Shown here: positions 5,970 through 15,324 of the stretch, in pieces
Layout: each line of letters opens with the position of its first letter
Position numbering within the stretch: the stretch's first letter is position 1
Assembly (NCBI GenBank): GCA_023419315.1
Contig: JAEZYE010000021.1
Location: 1-51,846 of the forward strand
Length of the DNA stretch: 51,846 nt
DNA from: Pseudomonadota bacterium
Lineage (GTDB): Bacteria; Pseudomonadota; Gammaproteobacteria; Xanthomonadales; Xanthomonadaceae
Direction: 5' to 3'
The notes under the pieces: generated by a model
The model's input: only the letters and a program-made list of their open reading frames with translations
The model's database searches: none
Told to the model about the DNA's origin: nothing
Program-made: the position numbers and the translations under genes

Positions 5970-8870
5970 ATGCCCAGCCCATCCGTGAACGAAGACGCCC
6001 CGGAAGGTGCTTCGTCATCGACCGAGCGCGTCCTGCGGATCCTGCAGGAACTGCTGCCGGCGGGCAGCGTGCTGGCCGTGAGCTGGCGGGATTGGGCACT
6101 CGGCGCCGGGGCAAGCGGCTCGTCCGGATCCACGGTCGCCCTGCGCCGTCGCGCCGAGCAGTTGCTGCTGGAGCACGAGTCGCTGGCACATCAGACCGAT
6201 CGCGAGCTCTCGCAGGCCTGGGACAACAGCGACGGCAACGCGCGCATGGCGATCACCGTCGATCTGGGCGCGCCCATCGATTCGGCACACGCGCAGTCCT
6301 GGCTGCTGCTCGCGCGGGCGCTGATTGGCGCCACGCTGGATACCGCGCGTGCGCATGCCCGCATCGAGTCGCTGGAAAAATCCAAGCGCCTGCAGCAGGC
6401 GCTGTACGAGATCGCCGATCTCGCCGGCGCGGATCTGGAGATGACCGAGATGCTCCGCCGCATCCACGCGGTGGTGAACTCGCTGATGTATGCCGAGAAC
6501 TGCTACATCGTGCTGTACGACGATCAGCGGCGCAGCGTGCGCTTCCTGTACTTCGCGGATCAGAAGGATCCGTACGTCGCCGAGCCGGACCGCGAATTCT
6601 CGGAAGAGGAAATGGCCAACAGCATGACCTTCGCGCTGCTGCGCCACGGTCAACCGCTGCGCGGGCCGTCTACGGTCATCCGCCAGAAGCTCGGCGTGAT
6701 CCGCGATCCCAGCCACGGCCCGGACAGCCTCGACTGGCTCGGTGTACCGATGCGGCGCGACGATCGCGTCAGCGGCGCGATCGTGGTGCAGAGCTATGAC
6801 ACGCCGGCCAGCTATGCGGATGAAGATCGCGCGCTGCTGGGCTACGTGGCGCAGCACATCCTGACCGCGCTGGATCGCAAGCATGCGCATGTGGATCTCG
6901 AACGGCGGGTCGAGGCGCGCACCCACGAGCTGCAACGTGCCAACCGTGAACTCCAGGCCGAGATCATCGAACGCAAGCGCGCCGAGAAACTGCAGAGCGC
7001 ACTGTTCCGCATCACCGACCTGGCGATCACCTCCGAGTCGCTGGAGCATTTCTACGCCGACGTGCATGCGGTGGTCGACGAACTCATCGACGCGCGCAAC
7101 TTCTACATCGCGCTGCTCAGCGAGGACAAGCAGACCCTGCAATTCCCGTACACGATCGACGAGCGCGACCCGATGCGCAAATCGCGCCGGATCGGCAATG
7201 GCCTCACCGAGTTCGTCATCGAGACCGGCAAGCCGCTGCTGGCCGATCGCGAGGTGATCAGCCGGCTGAGTGACAACGGCCAGGTGGTCCAGCATGGGCC
7301 GCCGGCATACAGCTGGCTGGGCGTTCCGTTGTTCCAGGGCGATGAAGTGCTGGGCGCGGTGGTCGTGCAGAGCTACACGCCGGAAGTGCGCTTCACCCAG
7401 CACGACCAGAGTCTGCTGACCTTCGTCGCCCACAACATCGGCAATGGACTGGCGCGCCAGCGCGCGCAGGAAAGCCTGCGTGTGGCCCACGCCGAACTGG
7501 AACGACGGGTCGATGAGCGCACGCGCGAGCTGGCCGAGGCCAACACGCAACTGCGCGCTCAGATCAACGAGCGCCTGCGTGCCGAGCAGCGGTTGACCCA
7601 CCAGGCCACGCATGACGCACTGACCGGCCTGCCGAATCGCCCGCATCTGCTGGATCGCCTCGCTGCGGCCATCGAGCGTGCGCGCCATGGCGACGGCCAG
7701 GCATTCGCCGTGCTGTTCCTGGATCTGGATCGCTTCAAGCTGGTCAACGACAGCATCGGCCATGCGGCCGGCGACGAACTGCTGATCGAAGTCGCGCGCC
7801 GGATCACGATGACCGTGCGCGGCAACGACGTCGTGTCGCGGCTGGGCGGCGACGAATTCGCCGTGCTGATGGAATACGCCGACGGCGAGGAAAACATCCG
7901 CGAGCTCTCGCATCGCCTGCTGACCGTGCTGAGCCGCCCGATGTGGGTCGCCGGCCGCGAACTGTATCCGTCGGCCAGCCTCGGCATCGCCGTCTGGCAT
8001 CCGCGCTACCGCAATGGCGAGGAGCTGCTTCGCGACGCGGACGCGGCGATGTACCGCGCAAAGGAGCAGGGCCGCGATCGCTGCGCCATGTTCGATGAAG
8101 CGATGCGCGAAGCGGCGATGCACAGCCTCGATCTGCAGGCTGATCTGCGGCGCGCGATCAACAACCGCGATTTCCTGCCGTTCTACCAGCCCATCCTGCG
8201 ACTGGATGATGGCGAGGTCGTCGGTTACGAAGCGCTGCTGCGCTGGCAGCACGAACGTCGCGGGCTGCTTTCGCCGCCGGATTTCATCAACCTGGGCGAG
8301 GACAGCGGGCTGATCGAACAGGTCGACTGGCTGCTGTACGAGCAGGTCGTCCGCCAGATTGCGCGTGGTGGCGATGGCTATGTGTCGGTGAACGTGTCAC
8401 CGCGCCATTTCCGCTCCGCCGACTTCGCCGATCGGCTGCTGGCGATGTTCGATTCGCTCGGTGCGGATCCGTCGCGGCTGCGCGTGGAGATCACCGAGGT
8501 GGCCTTGCTCGACGACGCGCCGCGTACGTTGCGCACGCTCAGCACGCTGCGGCAGCACGGCATCCTGGCGCAACTGGACGACTTCGGCACCGGCTTCTCG
8601 GCGTTGTCGTACCTGCATCGCTTCCCGATTTCGGTGTTGAAGATCGATCGCAGCTTCGTGGCCGGCATCGGTGACGAAGGCCGGCCGGAAAGCCTGGGCC
8701 TGGTCCGCGCCATCCTGGCGCTGGCGCGGACGCTGGGCATCGACACGATTGCCGAAGGCATCGAGACCGAGGATCAACGCCAGGCGCTGCTCGAACTCGG
8801 ATGCAGTTTCGGCCAGGGCTATCTGCTGGGCCGGCCCAGCGCGCAGATGGGCGCGCGCTCGGCCGACTGA
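5970..8870 (+). CDS. Cyclic-di-GMP turnover protein with GAF-GAF-GGDEF-EAL domains
   Basis: About 966 aa from ATG 5970 (GGAACCGGA just before it; ATG 5952 is possible). Two GAF-type sensor domains (about 150-295 and 350-495) are each followed by a near-identical coiled coil (LERRVEARTHELQRAN and LERRVDERTRELAEAN). The GGDEF domain has an intact GGDEF active site (about 626-630), preceded by RGND five residues upstream, the inhibitory c-di-GMP binding site. The EAL domain has EALLRW (about 754), the ITE motif, LDDFGTGF, KID and AEGIE, so metal and substrate residues are present. Both cyclase and phosphodiesterase activity are possible. There is no membrane segment, so it should be a cytosolic sensor of small ligands or redox state. 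It is divergent from the sigma operon. Confidence 0.92.
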   Translation: MPSPSVNEDAPEGASSSTERVLRILQELLPAGSVLAVSWRDWALGAGASGSSGSTVALRRRAEQLLLEHESLAHQTDRELSQAWDNSDGNARMAITVDLGAPIDSAHAQSWLLLARALIGATLDTARAHARIESLEKSKRLQQALYEIADLAGADLEMTEMLRRIHAVVNSLMYAENCYIVLYDDQRRSVRFLYFADQKDPYVAEPDREFSEEEMANSMTFALLRHGQPLRGPSTVIRQKLGVIRDPSHGPDSLDWLGVPMRRDDRVSGAIVVQSYDTPASYADEDRALLGYVAQHILTALDRKHAHVDLERRVEARTHELQRANRELQAEIIERKRAEKLQSALFRITDLAITSESLEHFYADVHAVVDELIDARNFYIALLSEDKQTLQFPYTIDERDPMRKSRRIGNGLTEFVIETGKPLLADREVISRLSDNGQVVQHGPPAYSWLGVPLFQGDEVLGAVVVQSYTPEVRFTQHDQSLLTFVAHNIGNGLARQRAQESLRVAHAELERRVDERTRELAEANTQLRAQINERLRAEQRLTHQATHDALTGLPNRPHLLDRLAAAIERARHGDGQAFAVLFLDLDRFKLVNDSIGHAAGDELLIEVARRITMTVRGNDVVSRLGGDEFAVLMEYADGEENIRELSHRLLTVLSRPMWVAGRELYPSASLGIAVWHPRYRNGEELLRDADAAMYRAKEQGRDRCAMFDEAMREAAMHSLDLQADLRRAINNRDFLPFYQPILRLDDGEVVGYEALLRWQHERRGLLSPPDFINLGEDSGLIEQVDWLLYEQVVRQIARGGDGYVSVNVSPRHFRSADFADRLLAMFDSLGADPSRLRVEITEVALLDDAPRTLRTLSTLRQHGILAQLDDFGTGFSALSYLHRFPISVLKIDRSFVAGIGDEGRPESLGLVRAILALARTLGIDTIAEGIETEDQRQALLELGCSFGQGYLLGRPSAQMGARSAD

Positions 8871-8895
8871 TGCCGCTTCGGCCCGTGGCGTTCCG

Positions 8896-10731
8896 TTACC
8901 GCGAGCCTCCGCCCACGTCGATCTTCGATTGGCCTCCTTCGGCGAGCGCCTGCGAACGTGTAATCAGCGCGAGCAGTTCGCGACGCAGGCCGTAGCGGTC
9001 TTCGCCCAGTGACGTCCGCACGGCGTCCGTCACCTGCGGCCAACGCCAGCCGTCGATATGTTCACCCCCGCGCAGCAGATCCGCGTACGCCGCGACGGCT
9101 GCGGCGAAGCGGAAGCTTTCACCGGGCGAATGGGTCAGCGCGCTCTGCAGGATGGGCGTTTCGATGAGCCGGCTTTCATCCTCGCCCGGCATCTTGTACC
9201 GCAGACGCAGGTGGGCGACTTCCCCGGCGTTGCCGCGGGGTGCGGCGCCGGCGCCATAGCGGAGTGCGGGCAGGCGATCGACGCCGCTGCCGACGGGGGT
9301 GATCTCGTAAAGCGCGGTGACTTCATGGCCCGCGCCGATATCGCCGGCATCGACGCGATCATTGGCGAAGTCCTCGCGATCGAGCAGGCGGTTCTCGTAG
9401 CCGATGAGGCGATACTCGGCGACCTGCTCCGGATTGAATTCGATCTGGATCTTCACGTCGCGCGCGATGGTCAGCAGTGTCGATTGCATTTCTTCCACCA
9501 GCACCTTGCGCGCTTCCTGCAACGTGTCGATATAGGCGTGGTTGCCGTCGCCGATATCGGCCAGCTGCTCGGCGAGCGCATCGTTGTAGTTGCCGCGGCC
9601 GAATCCCAGCGTGGTCAGCGCAATGCCGGATTCGCGTTCGCGGGCGACCAGTGTTTCCAGTGCATCCTGATCGACGGTGCCGACGTTGAAATCGCCATCG
9701 GTGGCGAGGATGACGCGGTTGACGCCATCGGGAATGAAGGACTGGCGCGCCATCGCATAGGCGAGGCGGATGCCTTCACCGCCGTTGGTGGAGCCGCCGG
9801 CTTCGAGCCGGTGCAGCGCGCGGAGGATGGTGTCGTGGCGATTGCCCGGTGTCGGCGGCAGCACCAGGCCCGCGGACCCGGCGTACACCACGATCGACAC
9901 CCGATCACGGGCACGCAACTGGGTGATCAATTGCGCGAACGATTGCTTCAGCAGCGGCAGCTTCTCAGGCGTCTGCATCGAGCCGGACGTGTCGAGCAGG
10001 AACACGAGATTCGCGGGTGGCAATTCCACCTTGGGCACGTCATAGCCCTTGATGCCGATCATCAGCAATTGGCGCTTGGCGTTCCAAGGCGCGGGCGCGA
10101 GTTCGGTGGTGACGCGAAACGGGGTGGCGCGGCGAACCGGCGCGGGATGGCCGTAGCTGAAGTAGTTGAGGAACTCCTCGCTGCGCACGGCGTTCGCGGG
10201 CGGCAATGCGCCGTCGCAGAGCATGCGGCGCACGTTGCTGTAGCTGCCGGTATCGACATCCACGGAAAACGTGGAGACCGGCTGCTCGCGGGTGCGCTGG
10301 ACGGTGTTGTCGCCGGGATGTTCGTAGCGCTCGGTGTTCGCGCGACGGCTGGCGTCGGAATCGCGGGAGCGGGCGAAACTGTCCAAGGTTGCGGAAGAAG
10401 TGACGACGGCGGGCGCGAGCAGGCCGCTGGCGTGCCCGGCGTTCTGCGCGACTTCGTTTTGCCTGTTCGCGGCCGGCGCAGGCGGTGGAGGTGGCGCGGA
10501 AGGCGGAGGCCCCATGGACTTCGGCGCACTGCGGGCGACCGGGCGGCCGTAGTCGATTCGCCATTCGTTGGCGATTTCCTGCGCGCAAGGAGACGGATTC
10601 GATACCGGGACGTGGCCCGTCGCGGGCAGATCCACGGGCGCGGCCGGCCGCGGCCGAGCGTCGGAGTCGGGATGGCCGGCGCCGAGCAGGGCGACGACGA
10701 GCAGCGTGAGGCCGAAGGTGCGAGAGGACAT
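8896..10731 (-). CDS. Secreted von Willebrand factor A domain protein (YfbK-like)
   Basis: 611 aa from ATG 10731 (MSSRTFGLTLLVVALLGAG), a signal-peptide-like start; the frame opens 36 bases earlier. A low-complexity Pro/Ala region (about 65-100) is followed by an N-terminal conserved region (VSTFSVDVDTGSYSNVRRML). The VWA domain (about 240-410) keeps the MIDAS metal site DTSGSM, TNGGEG and ATDGDFN. The C-terminal part (about 425-600) matches the domain usually paired with YfbK-type VWA proteins. It is probably periplasmic or envelope-bound and mediates protein binding. It lies near an ECF sigma cluster, a neighbourhood also seen in related genomes, but no operon link is visible since the GAF-GGDEF-EAL gene lies between on the other strand. 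Confidence 0.88.
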   Translation of the reverse strand: MSSRTFGLTLLVVALLGAGHPDSDARPRPAAPVDLPATGHVPVSNPSPCAQEIANEWRIDYGRPVARSAPKSMGPPPSAPPPPPAPAANRQNEVAQNAGHASGLLAPAVVTSSATLDSFARSRDSDASRRANTERYEHPGDNTVQRTREQPVSTFSVDVDTGSYSNVRRMLCDGALPPANAVRSEEFLNYFSYGHPAPVRRATPFRVTTELAPAPWNAKRQLLMIGIKGYDVPKVELPPANLVFLLDTSGSMQTPEKLPLLKQSFAQLITQLRARDRVSIVVYAGSAGLVLPPTPGNRHDTILRALHRLEAGGSTNGGEGIRLAYAMARQSFIPDGVNRVILATDGDFNVGTVDQDALETLVARERESGIALTTLGFGRGNYNDALAEQLADIGDGNHAYIDTLQEARKVLVEEMQSTLLTIARDVKIQIEFNPEQVAEYRLIGYENRLLDREDFANDRVDAGDIGAGHEVTALYEITPVGSGVDRLPALRYGAGAAPRGNAGEVAHLRLRYKMPGEDESRLIETPILQSALTHSPGESFRFAAAVAAYADLLRGGEHIDGWRWPQVTDAVRTSLGEDRYGLRRELLALITRSQALAEGGQSKIDVGGGSR

Positions 10732-10813
10732 GGCGATCTTCCGGGTGGTGTACGCAGAAGAACGCACGAGTGCGGCGATGGGGTTTGGCGCGGCTGATGC
10801 GTCCGCGCGGCGG

Positions 10814-12142
10814 CTACTCGACGCGAAGTTTCAGCTCACCGTCGGCCAGCCGCGCCTGCACGGCGTCACCGGATTCGACCTGCGCGATGGAACGCACCAC
10901 GCTGCCGTCGGCGCGGGTGACGATGGCATAGCCGCGCGCGACAGTCGCCAGCGGACTGACGGCTTCCAGCGAACGCACGGCGCCGCGCAGCTTGAGGGCG
11001 TCGCGTTGCAGCTGCCGCGCGATGCAGGCCTGCGGACGCTGGGCCAATGCCTCCAGCCGCGCCCGCAGCTGCGCCAGCCGGCGTTCGGGGTGCGAAGCGC
11101 GCAGCACCGCGGAGGCATGGCGCAGGCGCGCGTGGCGGCGGTCGAATTGCGTTCGCCAGCATGCGGCGAGGCGGCGCAGTGCTTCTTCCTGACGGCGCTG
11201 CAGCAGCGACAGCCGTGCCTGCGGCCGCAGCGCGTTCAGGCGCAGCAGTGCGCGGTCGGTCCGCTGGATGGCATCGCGCAGGCGACGTTGCTGCAGATCT
11301 TCGACGCGTCGCTGAAGCACGCGCAGCCGGCCGAGCAGATCGCGGCGATCCGGCACCAGCAGTTCGGCGGCCACGGACGGCGTCGGCGCGCGCAGGTCGG
11401 CGGCGAAATCGGACAGGCTGAAGTCGGTCTCATGGCCCACGGCCGATACGACCGGAATCGGCGACGCCGCGATGGCGCGGGCAAGGTGTTCGTCATTGAA
11501 CGCCCACAGATCTTCCAGCGAACCACCGCCGCGCGTGATCAACACCGCGTCGTAGCGCCCGCTGGCGCCGGCACGCTGCAGCATCGACACAATCTGGGCG
11601 GGTGCGGCTTCGCCCTGGACCTGCACCGGCAGGATGTCGACTTCCAGCAGCGGGAAACGCCGGCCGAGCACGCTCAGTACGTCGCGCACGGCAGCGCCGC
11701 TGGGCGAAGTGATCACCGCGAGGCGATGCAGGTGCGTCGGCAACGGACGCTTGCGCGCTTCGTCGAACAGGCCCTCGGCGGTCAGGCGCGCCTTGAGCTG
11801 TTCGAACGCACGACGCAGCGCGCCTTCGCCGGCTTCTTCCAGATGATCGATGACAAGCTGGTAGTCGCCACGCGCTTCGTACAGCGTGAGCCGTCCGCGT
11901 GCGAGCACATGCAGGCCCTCGCGCGGAATGAATCGCAGCCCTTGGCTCTTGGGCTTGAACATGGCGCAGCGGATCTGCGCGCGTGCGTCCTTCAGCGTGA
12001 AATACAGGTGCCCGGAAGCCGGACGCGTGACGTTGCCCAGTTCGCCTTCCACCCAGATCAGCGGGAAGCTGCCTTCGAGGATGTCGCGCGCCAGCGTGTT
12101 GAGCTGGCTCGGCGTCAGGACGTTGGCGGGAGTCGTGGACAT
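10814..12142 (-). CDS. xseA: Exodeoxyribonuclease VII large subunit
   Basis: 442 aa, the normal length. The N-terminal OB fold (about 10-105, including WVEGELGNVTRPASGHLYFTLKD) binds single-stranded DNA. The catalytic domain follows (ITSPSGAAVRDVLSVLGRRFP, then the RGGGSLEDLWAFNDE segment), and the C-terminal half is an Arg-rich, helical coiled-coil region that binds the small subunit XseB, ending with ATVARGYAIVTR. The enzyme degrades single-stranded DNA from both ends and acts in mismatch repair and DNA-damage clearance. xseB is not in this window, so the subunits are encoded apart. It sits between the VWA gene and the RegA-like regulator, all on the minus strand with short gaps. Confidence 0.95.
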   Translation of the reverse strand: MSTTPANVLTPSQLNTLARDILEGSFPLIWVEGELGNVTRPASGHLYFTLKDARAQIRCAMFKPKSQGLRFIPREGLHVLARGRLTLYEARGDYQLVIDHLEEAGEGALRRAFEQLKARLTAEGLFDEARKRPLPTHLHRLAVITSPSGAAVRDVLSVLGRRFPLLEVDILPVQVQGEAAPAQIVSMLQRAGASGRYDAVLITRGGGSLEDLWAFNDEHLARAIAASPIPVVSAVGHETDFSLSDFAADLRAPTPSVAAELLVPDRRDLLGRLRVLQRRVEDLQQRRLRDAIQRTDRALLRLNALRPQARLSLLQRRQEEALRRLAACWRTQFDRRHARLRHASAVLRASHPERRLAQLRARLEALAQRPQACIARQLQRDALKLRGAVRSLEAVSPLATVARGYAIVTRADGSVVRSIAQVESGDAVQARLADGELKLRVE

Positions 12143-12218
12143 GACGTCGAAGGGCGGCCATCGGCAAGGCGGTCCGGCAGGATAACCGGCGCGGCCGCAA
12201 TGCCCAATCGATGCGTCG

Positions 12219-12761
12219 CTATTCGTCGATGTGGCGACGCTCCGGCCCCGGCCGTTTCATCAGCTTGCGCTGCAGTGAACGCCGGTGCATGCCGAGCAGG
12301 CGCGCGGCCGCGGAAATATTGCCGTCGGTTTCCGCCAGCGCCTGCTGGATGTGTTCCCACTCCAGGCGATGCAGCGGGGTCATCGTGTCTTCCGGTTCGG
12401 TGTCCTCGGCCTTCGCTTCCATGCCGAGCGCGCGCAGGATGGACGACAGCGACGCCGGCTTGGGCAGATAGTCATCCGCGCCACGCTTGATCGATTCCAC
12501 CGCGGTGGCGACGCTGGCGTAGCCGGTCACCAGCAGGATGCGCATGTCGGCGCGCAACGAGCGCAGCGGTTCGATCAGGGTGAGGCCGGAGGATTCGCCG
12601 AGCTTCAGGTCCACCAGCGCGAAATCCGGCGGTTCCTCGCGCGCCAGGCGCAGCGCGGCGCCGCCGTCGAGGGCGATGCGGGTCTCGATGCCACGCCGCG
12701 CGAGCATGCGCTGCAGCGTGCGTGCGTAGAGTTCGTCGTCGTCGATCAACAGGCCTTTCAT
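12219..12761 (-). CDS. RegA/PrrA-type response regulator
   Basis: 180 aa. The receiver domain (1-115) has the acidic pocket LIDDDE, phospho-acceptor Asp 51 (ALVDLKLG), Thr 79 (LLVTGYAS) and Lys 101 (LPKPAS). A Pro-poor linker leads to a Fis-type helix-turn-helix (about 146-168: GNISAAARLLGMHRRSLQRKL) typical of the RegA/PrrA/ActR family. These activators bind DNA on phosphorylation by the cognate kinase and control respiration, redox balance or carbon metabolism. The start ATG at 12761 overlaps the stop of the kinase gene upstream (ATGA), so the pair is co-translated. Confidence 0.9.
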   Translation of the reverse strand: MKGLLIDDDELYARTLQRMLARRGIETRIALDGGAALRLAREEPPDFALVDLKLGESSGLTLIEPLRSLRADMRILLVTGYASVATAVESIKRGADDYLPKPASLSSILRALGMEAKAEDTEPEDTMTPLHRLEWEHIQQALAETDGNISAAARLLGMHRRSLQRKLMKRPGPERRHIDE

Positions 12762-13978
12762 GGGAACTCCTTGCGACAGGCGCGGGGCAGGCAGAACTTC
12801 ACGCGGACACCGCGCGGGTGCGCGGTCTGCAATGTCAGTGAACCGCCCAGGCGTTCGACCGCAGCGTGCGAAAGCGCCAGGCCCACGCCCATGCCATCGG
12901 GTTTGCTGCTGCGGAACAGGGTGTCGGACTCGAACGGCAACGTTTCGTGGAAGCCGTTGCCCTCGTCGCGCACTTCACCGATGAGCTCGCCATCGTCGCA
13001 GCGCAAGCGCAGTTCCACCCGCTGCGAACCGGCCTGCTGGCTGGCGTCGGCGGCGTTGTTCAACAGCGCCTGCAACAGATGGCCGATGGACGGATCCACG
13101 CGCAGCTGCGCGGGCAGATCGCCTTCGCGGTGGAGATCGATGGTCGGGCGCACCAGCTGCCAACGGTGGATCACGCGTTCCAGATCCACGCCGGAGCGGA
13201 AGCCCATCTCGGCCGATGCCGAAAGTTCGCGCACGCGATCGCGGCACAGGTCCACCAGCTCGCGCAGCGTCAGCGCGTCGTCGCGGATCGCCTCGTCGTC
13301 GGTCTGTTCGGCGATTTCCTCGCTGAGCAGGGTCATGGTGCCGAGGGGCGTGTTCAGTTCATGGGCGACGGCGGCCGCGTGCGTGGCGAGTGCGACGATG
13401 CCTTCGTTGCGGGCGAAGCGCTCGCGCAGCGTGGCCAGTTCCCGCTCGCGCTGGCGCAGGGCCGCGACCAGGCGGGTGGAGAAATACAGCACCACGCCCA
13501 CCGACAGCAGGAAGTTCACCACCATGCCCCAGAGGTGCAGGTGGTAGCTGTCGTGCGCCATCGGCAGCGGGTGGCCGAAGGTCGCCATCAACGCGTAGCC
13601 GATGAGCGAGGCCGCCGCGGTCGCCATCACCCAGCGCAGCGGCAACGCCAGCGCGGCCACGGCGATCAGCAGCAGGAACATCGGGCTGAACGGATTGGTG
13701 ATGCCGCCGCTCCAGGCGACCAGCCAGGCCAGCACGGCCACATCGACCAGCATGTGCAGGAACGCAATGCGGGAGGAATCGGTCAGCGAGCGGCGGCTGC
13801 GCCAGGTCGCGTAGACGTTGAAGGCTGCCAGCACCGCGATGCCGCCCCACAGCGGGCCGACCGGCAAGGGCAGGTCCATCAGTTCGGTGGCGACCAGGAC
13901 GGTGATGGCCTGGCCGACGATCGCGACCCATCGCAGGTTGCAGAGGGTGCGCAGGAAACTGGGGGAGGACATGGGCAT
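12758..13978 (-). CDS. RegB/PrrB-type redox sensor histidine kinase
   Basis: 406 aa from ATG 13978; ATG 13972 and a GTG at 13984 are also possible. Six membrane helices span about 17-170. The loop motif GGITNPF (91-97) matches the GGxxNPF quinone-binding signature of RegB kinases. The H-box AAAVAHELNTPLGTM has His 206, and Cys 245 (LVDLCRDRV) sits where the redox-active cysteine of RegB is found. The ATPase domain has NNAADAS, DEGNGF and GVGLALS. It should phosphorylate the coupled regulator in response to quinone-pool redox state. The two sensing elements are both present, so full RegB-like control is plausible, although xanthomonad versions are less studied than the alphaproteobacterial one. 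Confidence 0.88.
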   Translation of the reverse strand: MPMSSPSFLRTLCNLRWVAIVGQAITVLVATELMDLPLPVGPLWGGIAVLAAFNVYATWRSRRSLTDSSRIAFLHMLVDVAVLAWLVAWSGGITNPFSPMFLLLIAVAALALPLRWVMATAAASLIGYALMATFGHPLPMAHDSYHLHLWGMVVNFLLSVGVVLYFSTRLVAALRQRERELATLRERFARNEGIVALATHAAAVAHELNTPLGTMTLLSEEIAEQTDDEAIRDDALTLRELVDLCRDRVRELSASAEMGFRSGVDLERVIHRWQLVRPTIDLHREGDLPAQLRVDPSIGHLLQALLNNAADASQQAGSQRVELRLRCDDGELIGEVRDEGNGFHETLPFESDTLFRSSKPDGMGVGLALSHAAVERLGGSLTLQTAHPRGVRVKFCLPRACRKEFP

Positions 13979-14058
13979 GCGCACATGCTAGTCGAAGGCC
14001 ATGGGCGCCACCCGTGACCGTGGGTCGCAGGAGCAGGCGGCCGGCGTAAAATGCCGGC

Positions 14059-15324
14059 ATGCACGACGCCGTCACTCGCCCCACGCCCCCCGCCACTGCC
14101 GCCGCCTGGCCCCGCCGCATCACCCGCACCGTCGACATCGGCGGCGTGAAGGTGGGGGGCGGGCATCCCGTGGTGGTGCAGTCGATGACCAATACCGACA
14201 CCGCCGATGTCGCCGCCAGCGTGAAGCAGGTGGCCGAACTCTGGCGCGCGGGTTCGGAAATGGTCCGCCTGACCGTCAACAATCCCGAGTCCGCCGCCGC
14301 GATTCCGCGCATTCGCGAGAAGCTGGACATGATGGGCGTGCCGGTGCCGCTGATTGGCGATTTCCACTACAACGGGCATCAGCTGCTTGCCGGCGAGCCG
14401 GCCTGCGCCGTCGCGCTGGCCAAGTACCGCATCAATCCCGGCAACGTCGGGTTCGGCAAGAAGAAGGACACCCAGTTCGCGCAGCTGATCGAATTCGCCA
14501 TCCGCCACGACAAGCCGGTGCGCATCGGCGCGAACTGGGGTTCGCTGGACCAGGCGCTGGCCGCGCAGCTGATGGACGAGAACCACCAGCGCACCGATCC
14601 GTGGGACGCCGGCCGCGTGCTGCGCGAAGCGCTGATCCGCTCGGCGGTGGACTCGGCCGAGCGCGCGGTCGAACTGGGCCTGGCGCGCGAACGCATCGTG
14701 CTGTCGGCCAAGGTCAGCGGCGTGCAGGAGTTGATTGCCGTCTATCGCGACATGGCGCAGCGTTCGGAATTCGCGCTGCACCTGGGCCTGACCGAAGCCG
14801 GCATCGGCAGCAAGGGCATCGTCGCCTCGGCGGCGGCGCTGTCGGTGCTGTTGCAGGAAGGCATCGGCGACACCATCCGCATTTCGCTGACGCCGGAGCC
14901 CGGGCAGCCGCGCACGCAGGAGGTGATCGTCGCGCAGGAACTGCTGCAGACCACCGGCCAGCGCGCCTTCACCCCGATGGTCACCGCGTGTCCCGGCTGC
15001 GGCCGCACGACGTCCGAGTTCTTCCAGGAACTGGCGAAGGTCGTGCAGGAACACGTGCGCGGCCGCATGCCGGAATGGAAGATCAGCCATCCGGGCGCCG
15101 AGAACATGACGCTGGCGGTGATGGGCTGCGTGGTGAACGGTCCGGGCGAATCCCGCCACGCCAACATCGGCATCTCGCTGCCGGGCACCGGCGAAGCGCC
15201 GGCTGCGCCGGTGTTCGTCGATGGCGAGAAGAAGGTGACGCTGCGCGGCGAGAACATCGCGCAGGAATTCATCCAGCTGATCGACGATTACGTCGAGCAG
15301 AAGTACACGCGTGGCGCCCGCTGA
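14059..15324 (+). CDS. ispG: (E)-4-hydroxy-3-methylbut-2-enyl-diphosphate synthase
   Basis: 421 aa. IspG (GcpE) converts MEcPP to HMBPP in the non-mevalonate isoprenoid pathway, using a [4Fe-4S] cluster. The N-terminal TIM-barrel carries VQSMTNTDTAD, VRLTVNNPE, IGDFHYNGH and YRINPGN. The C-terminal cluster domain supplies Cys 311 and Cys 314 (CPGCGRTTSEFF), Cys 357 (MGCVVNGPGE) and Glu 364, all the ligands. It starts at ATG 14059, 80 bases from the divergent kinase gene. Its 3' end overlaps the PAP2 gene by 14 bases in another frame, so the two are likely co-transcribed. It is a core gene with typical composition. Confidence 0.97.
   Translation: MHDAVTRPTPPATAAAWPRRITRTVDIGGVKVGGGHPVVVQSMTNTDTADVAASVKQVAELWRAGSEMVRLTVNNPESAAAIPRIREKLDMMGVPVPLIGDFHYNGHQLLAGEPACAVALAKYRINPGNVGFGKKKDTQFAQLIEFAIRHDKPVRIGANWGSLDQALAAQLMDENHQRTDPWDAGRVLREALIRSAVDSAERAVELGLARERIVLSAKVSGVQELIAVYRDMAQRSEFALHLGLTEAGIGSKGIVASAAALSVLLQEGIGDTIRISLTPEPGQPRTQEVIVAQELLQTTGQRAFTPMVTACPGCGRTTSEFFQELAKVVQEHVRGRMPEWKISHPGAENMTLAVMGCVVNGPGESRHANIGISLPGTGEAPAAPVFVDGEKKVTLRGENIAQEFIQLIDDYVEQKYTRGAR

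Noticed and set aside
6015..8252. 745-codon minus-strand frame inside the c-di-GMP gene
   Set aside because: Shadow of the GC-rich third codon positions; its composition (Gln/His/Arg/Ala) is typical of antisense frames.
9058..10797. 579-codon plus-strand frame opposite the VWA gene
   Set aside because: Antisense shadow; the minus strand has clear VWA motifs.
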